64,000 nt of DNA, taken from NCBI GenBank assembly GCA_022570795.1, contig JAKUDP010000011.1:248001-312000 (forward strand), given 5' to 3'. Position numbers and translations under genes: made by a program. The notes beneath the pieces were generated by a model. That model was not told where the DNA came from, did no database searches, and saw nothing but the letters and a program-made list of their open reading frames with translations. Below, piece after piece: positions 50,060 through 61,062 of this stretch (position 1 is its first letter; each line of letters starts with the position of its first letter). This DNA comes from Sphaerulina vaccinii (taxonomy: Eukaryota; Ascomycota; Dothideomycetes; Mycosphaerellales; Mycosphaerellaceae).

Positions 50060-51205
50060 CTACATTTGCGTAGCAGCTGGCTCAACCTTCCTCGCCAAAG
50101 TCCCAGCTTGAATCAACGCCTCAAGCGTCAGCGTGGGATCGAAAGGCGAAAGCGCACTGCCATTCGTCTCCAACAACTTATTCAACCCCACTTTCACACC
50201 ATATGCGCCCACCATTCGAGTCGGCCCTAGTTGTCCTCCCGGGGTTCGAGTCGTAAAACTGTATTGCTGCTCCTCATCAGGATCATACGGGTCCACGAAC
50301 TCCTCAGTCGCGGCTCCAGTCCACCCATGAAGGTGGTTTCCTGGTGTTCCCCAGCGGGACAGACGTCTGAGTCGAACGTCTCGAAGTGCAGGAAAGTTGT
50401 CGCGCCAGTGACGGATCAGTGGTTCCCAACCTATATTAAGCGTGGAGCCTGTGAGCAGTACCACACTGTCAATATCTATTGACTTGAGAGAGTGACGGTG
50501 TTCGTAAAGAAACCACTTAAGAACGTCGCGATCATGATGTCCCCCGTGCAATTTGACGTGTTTGAGCAGAATAATGCAGCTATCCGCGCGTGAGAGAATC
50601 CGCAAGAGCGAGTTGAAAGTCGGAAGTATAGGAGGAACATTCATCGATGTCATAATTGGAGGTCCCATTGCTCTTAGATCTAGTTGAAGAGTTTCGACGT
50701 TGGGGGTCAATGCATTTTCGGTGAACTCGAACCTGGAGTTCAGTTGTACTTGGAGATGAGTTAAATCGGCAGCGGACATAGTTGGCGTCGCTAGGTTGAG
50801 GCCTCCTCCTCCGATAGCTTGCTGAGGATGAAAGAAGCGGAGTATCTTGACCATCTCGCCTAGTGCAGGACCTGTGAGGCCGTGTTCGTTCCTCTCGCTG
50901 GTCTCCATGCAGAAGTGGTTCAGCCATCGAAGTGCTACATCGAGAGTGCCAGGACTATTCGTGCTCGCTGGGGCGCGGGACTCAAGATTCGTGGCAAGGC
51001 AGGTGAGATTTCTCTTCAAGAATGCATCGGTCGATCTCTTGCGCATATGTCGATTGACTAGTCGGATGTTGCTAAGCACTCGTGGCGCAACATAGCCAGG
51101 ATCTATGGGGTCTATATCAGTTGTGCTGTAGCAGTGTATAAGGACTTTGTCGATAAGCTCTTGTGGTAGGCTTTGAAGGCTGGGAGGTGCTTTGGCTTCG
51201 GCCAT
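50060..51205 (-). CDS. F-box-like protein
   Basis: 381 aa from MAEAKAPPSL at 51205 (an ATG at 51220 is the alternative; the frame remains open further up but is unlike protein). LQSLPQELIDKVLIHCY is the F-box-like start, followed by NIRLVNRHMRKRSTDAF. The rest may form irregular repeats (LKHVKLHGG, LRDVRLRRLSRWG). Two open strands overlap here, but this frame is the longest and carries the motif. Function inferred only at the level of SCF adapter. Confidence 0.7.
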   Translation of the reverse strand: MAEAKAPPSLQSLPQELIDKVLIHCYSTTDIDPIDPGYVAPRVLSNIRLVNRHMRKRSTDAFLKRNLTCLATNLESRAPASTNSPGTLDVALRWLNHFCMETSERNEHGLTGPALGEMVKILRFFHPQQAIGGGGLNLATPTMSAADLTHLQVQLNSRFEFTENALTPNVETLQLDLRAMGPPIMTSMNVPPILPTFNSLLRILSRADSCIILLKHVKLHGGHHDRDVLKWFLYEHRHSLKSIDIDSVVLLTGSTLNIGWEPLIRHWRDNFPALRDVRLRRLSRWGTPGNHLHGWTGAATEEFVDPYDPDEEQQYSFTTRTPGGQLGPTRMVGAYGVKVGLNKLLETNGSALSPFDPTLTLEALIQAGTLARKVEPAATQM

Positions 51206-51666
51206 AGTTGTCTCAAGCATCAAGCTGGGGGCCTGATGTATGATGACACTATGTGCTCGCGATTGCCATCGACTACCAGGAAAGTAAGCTATCTCAGTCA
51301 TTGCAACGAGACATAGACAAGCCTTGATCATGGCCGCATCCGTTCTGCGTTCGGGAGTCGCTTTGTTCGATATATCTTCTCTTCGGCCCAAGTATGCCGG
51401 TCGATACAAGTCTTTGTCTGCAATTCCAGTACTCTTTCTTTGTGAATTGACCTCTCTCGTATTGCGACGCGTCTCCACTGCTGGCATCGCCAACGTCGTG
51501 CTGTGGATAGAGCGAGCAAGAGTCTAACAGCACTGCTCCACACTCCTAACCTATCCTGCTGTTAGACGCAACGCACTGACAATTCCCGCCTCTCATTCAT
51601 GAATCTGTCCTTAATCTCGATGCCTCTCCATCGAATTGCCTTCCACTCGAAGCGCCGTTGCGTCCA

Positions 51667-52462
51667 TCAAGGATGTCTTCGAATGAAGCGGAGCTTGCCG
51701 TCATCCAGCATCTTCTTTCGAGACACCCAGGTCTCCTTGAATACATCGAGAATCTTCTGCATATCTTCCAGGCGAAAGTCGCAATCCCGACACAAGATCT
51801 CCGCAACGAGCATTCGTAGACCTCGCTCCACCTCTCTAGTCTCGGCGCTCTGATCACTTTCAGTCCCGTCGGCACACGGCACACGGTCCTTGCTCGTGCT
51901 TGATGTTCTCGTGGCATGTGGTGATCTGCGACGAGGCTGTTTTGGCATCCAGCTTGATCGTCCAAGTTGTCTTTGCGATGCCGGTAAACAAGAAGTGAGG
52001 CACTATTGTGATCGCCCGAACGTGCTGGAAGAGGTGCATAGGCATAGTCGTGATTCCTGGTCCCACGCGTCCAAAACGGTGGCCAAACCCTGCTTCGGTC
52101 TGCCTGCGACGAAAAACGTCAAGCATGACTGCTTTGCTGAAGTAGACCGGTAGAGCCTCTTTGCGAAGGATATGGTTGCAGTGGCAAAGTGGAGGTACTG
52201 CCTTGGCCACAGAGGTGGGGCAACATGTCAACCTGTAGGTCGAGGCGATTGACTCGAAGTAGAACTCGTAGATCTTGAGACGTATTTCTGGTGCGAAGTC
52301 GAAGAGCTTGTGGAATGGTCTGTTCCTGTCGGCCTCGTTCAACAAGTTGATGATCTCAAGGTGCTCAGACAGGCGACATTTCTTTCCAGATGGGAAGGTG
52401 AGGCCTCTGTTGCGGCAGAAGGACATGAGCTCCGCGAGCTCGAGTTCCATGTACAGCGCCAT
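51667..52462 (-). pseudogene. F-box-like paralog broken by a 7-bp duplication
   Basis: From the ATG at 52462: ELAELMSFCRNRGL, FAPEIRLKIYEFYF (F-box-like), LRKEALPVYF and MHLFQHVRAITIVPH, all matching the gene at 48153-49255. The frame then stops at TGA (51860-51862). The conserved C-terminal part (RGLRMLVAEILCRDCDF ... RRHP) continues in another frame to 51667. At the break a 7-bp unit is present twice; with one unit the two parts would be in one frame. Confidence 0.7.
51872..51885 (-). repeat. 7-bp tandem duplication causing the frameshift
   Basis: GCACACG at 51872-51878 and again at 51879-51885. Confidence 0.85.
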
Positions 52463-52692
52463 GTTGATTTCCGGCTGTCGGGGGAAGATCTCTGCTTGGT
52501 GCTGAATACAGTGGAGGCTGCGCTCCGTCTCGGTGGCGCGGCGATTGAAAGTCGGTTTGGATGTGGAACGTAAATGCGAATATGTATGAATGTTGGTGAT
52601 CGGAAGTAAAGCGAGAACGAAAGAAGTTTGCCACAAGTAGCTGTTTCTGCTAGCTTCACTTTCGAACTTCACCCCGCCACACTTCACTTGTC

Positions 52693-54177
52693 TTACAATC
52701 GCGCCTTCACTTTCGAACTTTCCAGTCGTCGCCCGACCGCGTACGGATGACTTTCACCTCTCGGAACAAGATGATCAAGATCCAGCGTGCTGACGAGACC
52801 AGAATGACATTGGTCGACACTGGTAATGCCCACCAGTGCCATCGCGGTGGCAAGCTCAGTCTTAATAATGTCAATCAGATGCTCGACGCCCTCCTCGCCA
52901 TAATTCGAAGCAAACAAGAACGGCCGCCCGAGGCCAACAGCAGTGGCGCCCAAACAAAGCGCCTTCAGCACATCTGAACCTCTCCGAATACCACTATCAA
53001 CAAGAACTTCGAGTTGCGAGAAAATGCTCGGGCAGTTCATCTGGCACTCCAGCAGCGTCATGATCGCAGGCGGCGACGTGTCCAAGTTTCGTCCTCCATG
53101 ATTCGACAGTAGAACGCCATCCATACCAGCATCAGCACACATCTTCGCATCCTGCCAGCTCTGTATGCCTTTCACCACAATCTTGCCACTCCACACCTTC
53201 CTCAACCACTCAAACTCATCCCAGGTAAAATCAGGCGCGATATATCCGCCCATCAACCTCCCAATCCCACCACCTCTCCTATCATTCGACCCTTTCATCC
53301 CACTCATAGGAGCACTCAACCCCTCATCCATCTTAACTCTCTCATCCGCTTCTCTCTTCCCCGGCCAAGGAGCATCAGCCGTAACCATAACAGTATCGAT
53401 CCCCAAACTCCAAACATGCTTCAACAACTCTTCGCTTTTCTTTCTATCTTTATTCACATATAACTGAAAGAAAAAAGCATGAGCTCCAGGCTCTATACTC
53501 GGTACAATCTCTTCAATCGGAAAACTTGCATTCGTGCTTATACCTTGCGGTACTCTCTCTTTTACACAACCTCGAGCGATTGCGAGCTCGCCATCGGGAT
53601 GTATCATTTTTACCATTGCAGCTGGAGCTACGAAGATCGGCAGACCGGCTTTATGTCCTAGGATTGTGGTTGTTGTGTCGACATGCTTTACATCCCTTAA
53701 TAGACGAGGACGGAACCATATACGGCTAAAGTATTCTTTATTACGATCTCTTGTATAACAGCCTGTATCTGCTGAAGAGTAGAAGCCCCATGTCTTCTTA
53801 CTCGCCGTCCTCTCAGCGATATCCTCGAAGTCCTGAGCGTTGATCACAGAAGTGAGAGGCGGTTTCTCATTGAGCTGGAGTTCGGGCGTCGCTTTCGGAG
53901 GCGGTTTCTGGAACTCTTCGGTGATTGTCTTATGGTCGACTATGCCTTTCAGTTTCGAAGGATCGAGGTTCTTCGCGATTAGCGAGGGAGGATGGACTTC
54001 GGAGTACGTCGTAGTGGCATCACGACCAGCATGTTTCCAAATGATTTCTGGTGCTCCTGGATGTTCTGGAGCGAAGGATGTGAAGTCCCAGACTTGACCA
54101 TCTACTACTATCCAGCAGTCTTCTGGTTTGTTGTGCTTGGAGATCTCGTCGACGGGGAGGAGCTTTGTTTGAGACAT
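52693..54177 (-). CDS. CYB2: L-lactate dehydrogenase (cytochrome b2 type)
   Basis: 494 aa, single exon. An N-terminal cytochrome b5-like heme domain (about 5-80, FAPEHPGAPE with HPGA in place of HPGG, then YSEVHPPS giving the second heme His) is fused to the FMN-dependent alpha-hydroxyacid dehydrogenase domain: GFYSSADTGCYTRDRN, QLYVNKDR, LSNHGGRNLD with the catalytic His, and DSGIRRGSDVLKALCLGA. Oxidises L-lactate (or a related hydroxyacid) to the ketoacid with electron transfer to cytochrome c. The protein begins straight with the b5 domain, so the yeast-type mitochondrial presequence is absent. Confidence 0.93.
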   Translation of the reverse strand: MSQTKLLPVDEISKHNKPEDCWIVVDGQVWDFTSFAPEHPGAPEIIWKHAGRDATTTYSEVHPPSLIAKNLDPSKLKGIVDHKTITEEFQKPPPKATPELQLNEKPPLTSVINAQDFEDIAERTASKKTWGFYSSADTGCYTRDRNKEYFSRIWFRPRLLRDVKHVDTTTTILGHKAGLPIFVAPAAMVKMIHPDGELAIARGCVKERVPQGISTNASFPIEEIVPSIEPGAHAFFFQLYVNKDRKKSEELLKHVWSLGIDTVMVTADAPWPGKREADERVKMDEGLSAPMSGMKGSNDRRGGGIGRLMGGYIAPDFTWDEFEWLRKVWSGKIVVKGIQSWQDAKMCADAGMDGVLLSNHGGRNLDTSPPAIMTLLECQMNCPSIFSQLEVLVDSGIRRGSDVLKALCLGATAVGLGRPFLFASNYGEEGVEHLIDIIKTELATAMALVGITSVDQCHSGLVSTLDLDHLVPRGESHPYAVGRRLESSKVKARL

Positions 54178-55001
54178 TTGTGCTACGATGCAGTACGGTA
54201 CGAAGAGAGAAAGGGCGAGGGAGGGAAGGCCTTACCTACGCTGCCAGGCCGTGTCGCCTATATATGTCGGCATCTGCATGCCGTTGGCGTCTAGCTGTCT
54301 AAACAACATCTTGTGGTGATCAAGTCGGGTCAATTGGCCACGAGAGGCGAGAGCGGAAGTGTGGCCGCCGATTGTGCGGACAAGCAGGAAACTCTCGGAG
54401 GGTGGCCGCCGATTGCATCTCATCGCATACCGGGTAATTTGAGCATGATAGAAGAGGTATCCACGATCAAGTGATGGGCAGAGATTACAGAAATGAGATG
54501 CTGTGCTGCTGCAAGAGCGCGACATCTCCTTGTTCACTCGACAAGCACAGGCCGACGGAGTGTTCAGGTGGAGACGCAAAACATAGTATAACCATTCGGG
54601 GTAAATCCAGGGATATTCACTTACGAGACCTTGGGCTCTCATTGGCGCGGGGGCACCCGCCGCTAGCTAATGATGACCATCTAGTAAATTCGAGCATTCG
54701 AGCTATGCATAGACTTTTGTTGAGCGTGGAGGCTTTTGCCTTCACTTACACCGCATGTCTTCTAGTATCCTACCGCACCGATAGTGGTTTGGGCCACTCC
54801 AAAATCACTTGTACACTGGCGCCTCGAAGGAAGACACCACGCGTTCACCTGCTTCTTCCATCGCGTGTGCTTCGTCACTTCGTCAATTATTCAACAGTGA
54901 TCATCTAGCTCCATCTCTTACACTGGCATGCGCGAGGTTGATCTCTAGCGCTGCTATTCGGACCTCCATAGAAGCCACGGAGTCAGTTTCCTTCTTGCAA
55001 C
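54178..55001. other. Intergenic region / divergent promoters
   Basis: Lies between CYB2 (minus) and the phosphoesterase (plus). No gene supported; a minus frame at 54232-54642 has no domain. Confidence 0.35.
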
Positions 55002-55817
55002 ATGGTCGCCATCCAGATTCTATCTGATCTTCATCTGGAATCTCCCAAAGCATACGACATCTTCGAAGTGGTACCTAAGGCGCCATATCTTGCTCTTCTC
55101 GGTGATATAGGCGAGGTCGTGCCTCATCGCGAAGAGCTACTAGCTTTCCTCACTCGTCAAGTACAACAGTTCCAGGGCGTCTTATTCGTGCCAGGAAACC
55201 ACGAGGCGTACGGGTCAAGTTGGCCTGAGTCACTAGCTATTCTGAAGAGTTACGAGCAAGACATCAATCAGACTGCGAATGCTGGCAAGTTCGTGCTCCT
55301 GGATCGTGGCATCTTTGAGCTTCCTGCATCCGATCAAGGCCGAACTGTGATCCTAGGCTGCAGCCTCTTCTCATATGTGCCACCACAAAGCGAGATGGCA
55401 GTGGAAATGGGACTACAAGACTTCTTTCAGACTTCGTCATGGAGTGTGCGTGACCACAATGAAGTGCACGCAAGAGACCTCGCATGGCTGAACCTCACAG
55501 TCAGTGAAATGGAACGTGCCGATAGTGCGGTGAACATTGTAATCTTCACGCACTGGAGTCCTACAACCGATCCTCGGTCTCTCGATCCCAGACACGCTGG
55601 AAGCAAGATTACGCCTGGATTTGCTACAGATCTTTCTGGTGAACTTTGCTTCAAAAGCGCCAACGTACTACTTTGGGCATTCGGTCATACGCATTACAAT
55701 TGTGACTATAGTGCCGAGCGGGAGGACGCCAGGCCTCTTCGATTGGTCACGAACCAGAGAGGATACTACTTCTCTCAAGCCCAAGGCTTTGACGCGGAGA
55801 AGCTCATCGAGCCCTGA
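55002..55817 (+). CDS. Calcineurin-like metallophosphoesterase
   Basis: 271 aa, single exon. The metal-binding motifs occur in order: SDLHLE (about 8-13), LLGDIGE, PGNHEAY, FTHWSP and FGHTHYN. The set defines a dinuclear metal phosphoesterase. No signal peptide. Substrate (protein, nucleotide or other) cannot be told; fungal members are mostly uncharacterised. Confidence 0.88.
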   Translation: MVAIQILSDLHLESPKAYDIFEVVPKAPYLALLGDIGEVVPHREELLAFLTRQVQQFQGVLFVPGNHEAYGSSWPESLAILKSYEQDINQTANAGKFVLLDRGIFELPASDQGRTVILGCSLFSYVPPQSEMAVEMGLQDFFQTSSWSVRDHNEVHARDLAWLNLTVSEMERADSAVNIVIFTHWSPTTDPRSLDPRHAGSKITPGFATDLSGELCFKSANVLLWAFGHTHYNCDYSAEREDARPLRLVTNQRGYYFSQAQGFDAEKLIEP

Positions 55818-56150
55818 TATGTCAAGGAGTTTGTCAAGGTACGTAAACTGAGTTGAGATTTGGTGATTCAGAATTATAAAATTGAAGCACGTGGTGTTAG
55901 GTGACAGTTTGGTTCCTCTTCTTTGGTAAGACGTCCTCACTTTCTAACTTTTCAGTATGTCCTCACTTTATATGACTGTACTACTAAACTTTATTACTCT
56001 CCCACCTTTATATATATTTCGACTACGCGCTCCTCTTGGTTCGACTTTCCATCATACATCAAATCGTATATACCTTGCTTTCCGAACAAATATACACAAT
56101 AACAACAACAATAACAACACGGGCTCTCCGCAGACCCAACCAAACCAAGC
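55818..56150. other. Intergenic region
   Basis: AT-rich with TATATATATT near 56010-56020 and an ACAACAACAATAACAACA leader before 56151. Confidence 0.4.
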
Positions 56151-56951
56151 ATGTCGACCTCAACAGCCGCCAACGACAGGCTTTCCAAGCTGCCGACGGA
56201 GATGATCCACAGGATCTATCGACAACTTCCAGACAAAGATCGAAGCAATTTCCGGCTAGTAAATCACGAGCTGGAGTCAAAGTCCTTTGACGCCTGGGTC
56301 AATAGGCACCCTACCGTCTCCATTTCGGTTGAGTTCAGACGCTATGCCTCGCAGAAGTCCTCAGTGACCATCGCACCTTTCCACGACAACAACGGAGCAC
56401 ACCAGAAGACCACACATGTCAACATGCCACACATGGAGCTACGTTCCATCATGCTCAGCCTGCCAAAGCTGAGTGACCTCGACATCAGTATGTCGTTGGA
56501 TCCTGAAGACGGACGGCTCGAGCAGGCACACGTGGACTCAGTGCGGCTGCTACAACACAATCTGGTAGATCGCCAAGTGAACGTTCTGCGCATTCGAGCC
56601 ATGACTTTCGAGCAGCATACGCGACTAAAGGCAATGTTGGATGTTGTCCAACCAAAAGAATTGTGGTTGGACATGCGAACTCTGTCAGGCGGTTATGGAG
56701 CCACTACCGACGACTTGCTTCCTCGCCAGTATCGAAGGGAGTTCTGCCGTGTCTTCGAAGGCTCAAATTTGATCAAACTGATGGTCAGCGCCAATGGACG
56801 GTGGTCTGAGAAACCTCGCCACAAACTCGTGCGTACTGCGGATGGTTTCCAGCAGTATTCGGTGAATAGCTGTCAGGTGTACGCTATGGGGAATCAAGCG
56901 ATTAAGGCATGCATGAAGGATATGCTGGAGAGGATCGAGAATGAGTTCTAG
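56151..56951 (+). CDS. F-box protein
   Basis: 266 aa. SKLPTEMIHRIYRQLPDKD is an F-box start with the usual FRLVNHELE following. The rest is helical with LWLDMRTLSGG. No introns. Fourth F-box-type gene in the 48-61 kb interval. Target unknown. Confidence 0.75.
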   Translation: MSTSTAANDRLSKLPTEMIHRIYRQLPDKDRSNFRLVNHELESKSFDAWVNRHPTVSISVEFRRYASQKSSVTIAPFHDNNGAHQKTTHVNMPHMELRSIMLSLPKLSDLDISMSLDPEDGRLEQAHVDSVRLLQHNLVDRQVNVLRIRAMTFEQHTRLKAMLDVVQPKELWLDMRTLSGGYGATTDDLLPRQYRREFCRVFEGSNLIKLMVSANGRWSEKPRHKLVRTADGFQQYSVNSCQVYAMGNQAIKACMKDMLERIENEF

Positions 56952-57044
56952 GCTAGAGAGAGGGAGAGATATCGCACTGTGAGCAGTATGCAGGTCTTGG
57001 GAGTAGCTGAGTAGCCATGAGCAAAGAGAGAAGGATCTGATAAG

Positions 57045-58355
57045 TCATGTACCTGAAGTAATACTTCTCAGCACATCTTGCACACGTGCAGGCAAACTAT
57101 CATCAAACGGACTACACGTCGCAATCACATCCCGTTCTGCAACCACGCGTTTGCCTTCCGTATCAACATAGCTTTCTCCTGTCATCACCTCCTTCACAAC
57201 CCAGCAGTGTTTCTTAGCAGTAGGTTGAATCGGACCCGAACCCATTCGTGGCACATCCACCTCCCAGAAACTATTCGTGAACATTTTCGTGATGAATCGC
57301 CATGGGATACGCCGAACGGCACTGTACTCATCTAGACTCGCTCTCTGATCAATACAACCTCCCTCAGCACTATACTTCTGACCAAATCGTCCCCCAGGAT
57401 AAGCTTCTTTGAATAACAGCTCGAGATCGAGAAGCTAGTTTCGTAATAGGATGTCCAGTGAATTGTCCAAGATCAAGCCAAGTGTCGATTCCGCCGAAAA
57501 TTGCATTGCTCCGCATCAAATCCTGCTTCAGATAAGACGGAGTTCTTGTAGAAGACTTCCTCTCGTCGCTGGCCATTTACTGCTTGGCTCAGGAGATGAG
57601 CTATTTCGTGCTAGGATGTATTGTTCTGCCAACCACGTTAAGTTGTCCTGCTTTTCGTACCTTAAGAAGTCCCATGTGGGGAGTGCGGAGAGTGTGATTA
57701 TGGCTTTATCTCCCGCGCGAGGGAAGTTGAGTAGCGCGGCGGGTGATACTGGGTCATTTGTGATGGTTTCTGTCTTTCCTTCGCAGCGCTGCTGTGCCCA
57801 GTCATATCCGGCCAAGATCTCTGTAAGGTTTTGTAGAATCTCCTTTGATCGTCGACGCATACTGTCAGTCACCCAGGCTTTTGCAAGAGCAGTAGTCGAA
57901 GCGTCTGACGAAGGCCGCGGGTAGCGTAGTAGTTTGGCGTAAGCCGAGCCAGCCAGGTCGAACTCGTCGATCTCAGCCCATATACACTCTGGACCTGTTA
58001 CGTAGTCTACATTTTGGTCTCGATGAATTGTGCCATCGGTGGGGACTACGACACACTCAACAGTACGATCATCTTCCAGCATCCGCGAAGCTAGTCTCAG
58101 GGACAGACTCAGTGCTTTATAGCCTTTTGCGCTCAAGTGGAATTTCTCCTCTGAGAAGAGTGGATGAATTGGATTGTTGAGATCTGGCTGATAATGGGTG
58201 AGCGGATGATCGTCCCTTAGATTTGCAAAGGCGGAGCAGCAATACTCCTTGCAGTCGGAGGAGTGGCCTCCATATCTGAATGGCAATCGAAAGTAAATTT
58301 GCAATGTACGAATGTTGGAGATGGAGATCTGGTCCTGGGTATGCACGACGTCCAA
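57045..58355 (-). CDS. Fungal unknown, structure uncertain (possibly disrupted)
   Basis: Three open segments: 58355-57528 (no ATG at its start; first residues may be from a spliced upstream exon), 57576-57370 in another frame, and a third beginning after about 57434 and ending at 57045 (LLDLELLFKEAYPGGRFGQ, EYSAVRRIPWRF, NSFWEVDVPR). The first and third share one frame. Either a 174-nt intron (57580-57407) joins them, with a weak acceptor, or two opposite frameshifts enclose a real middle segment (TWLDLGQFTGHPITKL), which looks coding. No domain recognised. Confidence 0.4.
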
Positions 58356-58557
58356 GTAACAACATCACAAAGAATTTAAGTCGCCGCATTTGGTAGTAGC
58401 ATCTGTCTCTTGGGTGTTTTCTTTGTTCGTACGGGAATTGATCAGTCCTGGCAGCTGTAGAAGGTCGTCGTGGGCTGGTCATTGAAGTTCGCGCACGATT
58501 GGGAGGCAGCATACACTCAATCTCCAGCGTTGTTGAGTCGTACACCAGTATACACAT

Positions 58558-60826
58558 TCAACGCTTCTCTCCTCCCTTCTCCTTCAGCCCTTCGACACCC
58601 TTACCCCATGCACCAGCTCTTTTGCCCCACTCTCCAAGCCCCCAAGCATGCGATACACCAATCTTCCTCGCCGGCGCCAGCTGCTTCTTGAACGGTCCAC
58701 CATCATACGTCTTGAAGCTCTCCGGTGGTCTCGTATTATCTTCCACAGCCTCTCCCATCTGAATCTCACTATTATTGCCAGTAAACACATCGTCACCAGC
58801 CTTTCTTCCATCATCTCTACCCTCCCACCTCCTAACTTCTCTAGGCGTAGGTCGATGCCAACCATCCTCGCTCCTCTGCCACCACCTCTCCGAGCACATT
58901 TCCCATAATCTGCTTTGTGCACGTTTATATGCGAAACGTTCATCTTCACCTGTGAAGGCTGAAGTCTTTTGGAAATCTGGCCGAGCTGTATAGCGCACCT
59001 CATCAGGATCGTAAGGCTTGCGCTCGAATTCGCAGTCTACTTTGCCAAAGGATCGTCCGAAAGGATTGGATGCTGAGCCTCCGACCGCGCCTCTCGAGAT
59101 GGGAGTACCATCCTCTAGAGCCTGGCTGCGTGCGTCTGCGCCCAGTAGTCCTACGAGGCGTGCATGCGTATAGTCTGGCTCCTCTTCTGGCTCGCTGTAA
59201 TTTGGGTTCTGGGTGAGTACGTTGGGTCGGAAGGGTGCCGTGGCATCTTGATACACTTCCGAGAGTGTCTCAGAGTAGACAGAATCTCCACTATCACCTT
59301 CTTCGGCTCGCTTCTTTTCTTCGGGAAAGAAGATGTCATCCGGTCCTGCTGCAGCAGAGACGAAGAGCTTGCAGCGGCATTCGTAAAGTGCGTCAAGGAG
59401 TGTGATGAAGCGTCGTGCTTCGTTCTTCATGAGCCAGTTCAGAATGGGGACTTCTGTGAGGACAAGAGTGTGGTAGGTCGAGGCAAGGGAGATGTAGTCT
59501 GCAGGTCCATATGTGCCTTTGCAGAGCTCGTCAAAGGTCCACATGGTCACGCCGTTCTGTGCTCGAGGTATCTTGATGCTCCGGCCATAGACCATCATCG
59601 TTGCTGGTGACCAGACGGCCACAGACTGGCCTCCAAGAGCCGAGCTGATCGCGGTATCAGTTTCTGTTGTGGCACCTTCTGCCGCAATGTCAAAGTGCTT
59701 TGGTGGCTTTATCGACATTGCTTCTTCATGGATGTCCTTCTCCTCTGTCGCGTCAAGCTGCTCCGCAGAGGAGTATCCGGAGTCCAGGCTCTCCAGGTCG
59801 TCCAAGTCTATGCCCTTTATTGGCGCTACACTTCCACTATCAAGTCGTCTGAAGTCTCTTGTGCCTTCGATCTCCCATACCTCACATCGCGCCTTCAACA
59901 CCTCGAGAAATGCTGTGAACTCGTTATGCCCGCCATACCTGCCAGCAGGCTGCCGCTTCCGGCCAAGTCCTAGTTGCCAACCAAAGCTTCTCTGTTCTGG
60001 AGTCACTGCATAGCTGAGACCTGCAGCTTTCGCCAGCTCCTCTGGCATCCGATTACTGGTCGCGACCAAAACGCCGCCAAGCTGGAAGAAGCTGGTCATC
60101 AGGTTCGTCAAGATCTTGCTGGCCACTCGATCTGGCATTTGGAACTCATCTAAGAACAGAATGGGAGAAGTCTGGATCATCTCTTTGGCCAGCCATAATA
60201 ATGAATAGTCATCTTCTGCCAGGCTCAGCTGCGATGGCAGACTGGACCTCCCAACTCTCATTCGATCTGATCGTAGCGCTTCCAGCTTCGCAAAGGTTTC
60301 CAGCATGAAGGCGTTGAAATGACTTCGTCGCTTCTTGCGGTTTGGTAGGCAGTCGGCAAACAGGTCAATGAGCATAGACTTTCCAGTACCAACTTCTCCA
60401 TGAAGCATTAAGCCTTTCGGAGAGTCCATCTGAAGAGCAGATTCGTGCGATGTTAGCTTTCTCGTCAGGGCCAAAGAGTCGCGTTTCTCTTTCGCGGCGA
60501 AGATTTCTCGCCAGACGCTGCGCCTGGGAGGAGCTTGTGGATCGGGATTTGAGACATGTCGCCGTGAATTTACTGCTCGTGAGATCTGGTCTAGCTTGTA
60601 ACTGTATTCGAGTTCTGGTTCGTAGTCTTTTAGTCTGTCATATAGCTTTGCTAGATGGATTGCAAGTCGATGTTGTGCCTGTACCATATTAGTCTGCATA
60701 CTGATTGGGTAAGGATGAGTGAGTATGGTTCACAGGATCAGGAGCAATTGCTCTTGTAGCCAGAAGGGCCCTGTACTTGACCAAAGGATTGGTTATGGCA
60801 AGGCCTGTAGCCACGCTGGCAGACAT
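58558..60826 (-). CDS. AFG1: Mitochondrial AFG1/LACE1-family ATPase
   Basis: Exon 1 60826-60734 (MSASVATGLAITNPLV ... APDP), intron 55 nt with CTAAT branch and GTACAG acceptor, exon 2 60678-58558; 737 aa. Walker A GEVGTGKSML, Walker B LFLDEFQM and ATSNRMPEEL define the AFG1/ZapE ATPase. About residues 330-420 form an insert, and the C-terminal about 200 residues are a fungal extension (WWQRSEDGWHRPTPREVRRW). The yeast member acts in mitochondria on respiratory-complex subunits; here no clear presequence is visible. Exon 1 adds the expected family N-terminus, so I prefer it to the in-frame start at 60699. Confidence 0.92.
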
Positions 60827-61062
60827 GAGACTAGCAATACATAAGAAAGATGAGATCTAGATCTATAATGTTGATGAGTAGAAGAGTGAAGTTCGAGACT
60901 CGCACCATTGAAGTCGACATCATCATTTCAATAAGCCAATCATAGAGATTCGCTTAACGCGGAGGCTAGCGGCTGATCGTCTCCACTGCTGATTACCAGA
61001 AACCAGGAACCAGGAACCCCTCCTCTTCAACCTGCACCAAACATACACAAGCATCGACAACA

